A stretch of 64,000 bases of DNA from Epiperipatus broadwayi (lineage: Eukaryota; Onychophora; Udeonychophora; Euonychophora; Peripatidae), in the NCBI GenBank assembly GCA_028023455.1, contig JAQFVV010013346.1, positions 85,977 to 149,976 of the forward strand, given 5' to 3'. Both the position numbers and the translations under genes were made by a program. Shown piece after piece: positions 61,541-64,000 of this stretch (the first letter of the stretch is position 1; every line of letters starts with the position of its first letter). The notes beneath the pieces are model-generated. The model did not search any database, was not told the origin of the DNA, and worked only from the letters and a program-made list of their open reading frames with translations.

Positions 61541-62535
61541 AAACATAGATTAAAAAATAGATTCATTTTTAAAATTGCTTATAATAATAAAAATCAATAC
61601 TCCCTTCTTTTAAAAATGAATAATTAAATAACATACAATTATAAAATTTTAAAAATATTGTGTGTATTACAGAATTCCTACAATCTAATTTTTCTAAAGT
61701 ACAACATTCTTATTTCTTTATTAAAAAGAGAGGTAAAATTGTGTCTTTATTATGTAATATGTTTTACGGAGAACTGCTGATATCTTCTGCTTCAAAAAGT
61801 TCACCCGACATGTAATCAATCTACTTCAGAGTCTAGTGTCAGACTTATGTAATCAAGATTTCATTTAAAATAAACATGCTCTCTTCTACTTTTTTTTTCT
61901 TCAAATAATTAAAATATAAACAATTTCAAAGGAAATAAATGTCATTTTAATTATTTTTAAAAATCAATATTTTTTTCTAGACTTTTTATAAAAAAAAAAT
62001 TTACATTCATCAAATATATTTGTATAACTAAAATTAAGACAGTAATAAAAATTAGTCTTAATGATCGTATTTTCTCTAAGGGAAATACGTAGTTGATTAA
62101 TTAAATTTACTATTAAGATGATATCAAATTATTTTAAATAGAAAGATACAATATATGATAAATAATGTCGAGTGCATTATAACTATGAACAATAAACTGG
62201 AGAATTTGTTAAACTTATAAACAAAGTTACGAGAAGCCGTCAAGCAAAGACATATACATATACATTAGTGAATAAAAACTTGGCAAAAGTTATAACTTTA
62301 AAATGAATGGTGCAAAAAAAATTTACAAAACGAAAAATGATTGACATAGATGTGTACATTAAAACATATATGTATCTCAAAACTGACAAGTTATCAAAAT
62401 ACAAGATAATGAATAAATTAATTTAATATGAGAACATTTTATGAAACAAGTAAATATATTTGATTATTTATATGTCAATATGTACCATACTAAGCACTTG
62501 GTAGATACATGGAATATATCTATTAAGCAAAAAAA
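61541..62535. other. AT-rich stretch, no gene recognised
   Basis: No supported feature. Confidence 0.35.
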
Positions 62536-62681
62536 ATTATAATTGTTGTTATAAACTAATAATCAGCTTTTTAAGCTAATGCACATACGCTTTGTGGATC
62601 TTAACACTCTCAATAAATCTACCTGAATCTAGTTGATTATTAGTTTATTACAATTCAAAAACATCGCGCTATATAAAATAA
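62536..62681. repeat. Inverted-repeat unit with shared 21-bp end
   Basis: Arms aattgttgttataaacta and ttagtttattacaatt (62536-62656) enclose about 75 bp. Directly outside, 62661-62681 is the exact inverse of 59321-59341 (core tatagcgcgatg), and weaker similarity continues past that core. A small dispersed repeat with an end at the gcgcga word is likely. Confidence 0.45.
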
Positions 62682-62789
62682 ATATCTCATTTACATATAA
62701 TTGTTGTTGTATTAGTTAGAAAGGATTTAACAGCATTTATATTGTCACTACTAGTAAAATAGATTGATTATACAAACAGATTTTATCAC

Positions 62790-64000
62790 ATGCCTTAAAA
62801 AGAGACAATTTTACATTGAAAATTTTTAAAAACATAAAAAAACAATCAAATCCTTCCTACTTATCAAATTTAAGACCTATATCCATAACTCTTCTCCTCA
62901 TAAAGACTGTGGAATCTATAGTCAAAGATAGAATTCAGCAGCAGCTGCTTGCCAAAATATACTGGCACCAATACACCTGTAAGGGCTTGTCCACCAGAGA
63001 AGCCATAAGAAAGTTCATGGTATTGGTGGAGGATATCAGGGACAAGGAAAGAACTCAGCCCATCATGGTCCAGTTTGCTATAGCAGTTGCCTTTCACTCT
63101 GTGGGGCTTGCCTATTGTTTGGTATACTCAGGTGGTATGGAGTTCTGCTGGTCTATGTAAGAATCTCTGCCAACTTGCTGCTAAACAAATCCATCCACAT
63201 ACCCTTAGATGGTTCTCATGCCCCAGGATTTCAGCCACATTGTCCCATTCCTCAAGGTCACCACTCTGCACCTTGTGTTTTGTTGCCTATCTTGATTCCC
63301 TTACTCAAGGGAGTGAAAGACAAGATACCTGGAATATTCATTCCAGCACTTGGGGAAGTAAAACACCATATTACATATGTGGATGATGTGACCGTCATTT
63401 TTTCCCATCAGTGAAATACCTTTCCCATCTCCATTGGGTGATGGATGAGTATTCTGCCAATGTACTATCTCAAGTTTAATCCTGAAAAATTGGCTGTATG
63501 AAGAATCTGTAAGGGCAAAGATATAACATCCAAATTTACTGGAAGGTCCCAAAACCTTCTAGGGTTTCTGGTGTCACTGATGAGGTCCAAGATGAGCAAC
63601 AGATACAAAACATGATCATAGAGAAGACCAGAAAGGTTATCAGTATGTTGTCTTCACTCTCCCTGTCACTCCTAGGTAACATGATACTGATGAATATGCT
63701 AGTTTTCATATGCATCTCATACTATCTTTCAATCATCAGGCTGACCAAGGCCTTTCAGCCCACCATAAATTCAATCTGCATGAAGCTTCTATGGAAGAAA
63801 AGGCCAGGCAAAACAATCAGTATCAGCCTTTCAAAAATATAAAAAATCAAGGATCTGAATGGTCTTCATGCAATCGAGGTTCTATACATGCAAAGAGCAA
63901 TAGCCGCCCTCAAAGCATTAAAGGAAACAAGAACTATACAACAGATCATGTGTTCAGTGGAGCCTACTGACACCTACAACCTAGAGGTGGTAAATGGGTT
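62790..64000 (+). mobile_element. L1/Tx1-like LINE, copy 5, runs off the window
   Basis: RT domain from its first motifs onward: NLRPISITLLLIKTVESIVK near 62870-62925, STREAIRKF, IMVQFAIAVAFHSV near 63062-63100 (motif A, FD..VAFDSV in intact relatives, here with Asp changed), CPIPQGHHSAPC near 63243-63278 (motif B), and YVDDVTVIF from 63376 (motif C with both Asp). Further on come LLGNMILMNMLVF, LLWKKRPGKTISI and, near 63855-63905, LNGLHAIEVLYMQRAIAALK, matching LNGLGLHSLQVFWLQ in copy 1. The frame changes at least four times with some stops. Noticeably GC-richer than copies 1-3. It continues beyond 64000. Upstream of about 62790 the endonuclease is missing (5' truncation). Confidence 0.8.

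Noticed and set aside
1-64000. A novel defence, biosynthetic or other multi-gene system
   Set aside because: No cluster of intact genes exists; all convincing coding sequence is transposable-element derived.

Overview
This window reads as non-genic DNA from a large, very AT-rich animal genome (GC roughly a quarter to a third by eye). No bacterial gene organisation, operon or rRNA gene is visible, and no host protein-coding exon can be named with confidence. APE-type LINEs, tRNA-derived SINEs, long-LTR elements, a hAT MITE and dense (AT)n, poly-A and poly-T tracts fit a repeat-rich invertebrate. I cannot resolve the phylum; cephalopod molluscs, cnidarians, flatworms and arachnids would all fit some of the evidence.

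Layout. 0.3-1.3 kb: minus-strand 3' piece of an L1/Tx1-like LINE. 5.83-10.93 kb: two near-identical 2.17-kb repeats in direct orientation around a 749-bp non-coding centre, with a primer-binding-site-like sequence right after the first; this looks like a non-autonomous LTR element. 14.0-14.7 kb: a tRNA-derived SINE and a long-arm palindromic MITE. 16.4-20.2 kb: short repeats and unassigned GC-richer patches. 24.7-27.1 kb: a SINE-like unit beside a decayed minus-strand copy of the same L1-like family. 31.4-34.5 kb: the best-preserved element, a nearly full-length RTE-clade LINE whose single endonuclease/reverse-transcriptase ORF is broken by only three frameshifts. A TA-flanked mini-MITE and an older RTE-like tail follow it. 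38.0-39.0 kb: a roughly 250-bp-armed palindrome with a 397-bp hAT MITE nested in one arm, carrying a perfect 8-bp target duplication. 39.3-42.1 kb: a minus-strand, purine-rich decayed gag-like coding region between two short direct repeats. 44.5-53 kb: AT-rich with a SINE, small tandem duplications and a third MITE copy. 53.3-59.3 kb: further LINE remnants of both clades. 62.8 kb to the end: another L1-like copy running off the window.

How the parts relate. At least five L1-like pieces share the same reverse-transcriptase and C-terminal motifs, so one family has been repeatedly active. The last bases of the RTE element match the tail of the tRNA-derived SINE at 14.1 kb over 15 nt with one mismatch, which suggests, but does not prove, that the RTE machinery mobilised that SINE. 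No CRISPR array, operon or defence system is present. The most informative features are the long-LTR element, the RTE with its structured 5' leader, the nested palindrome/hAT locus and the gag-like relic.
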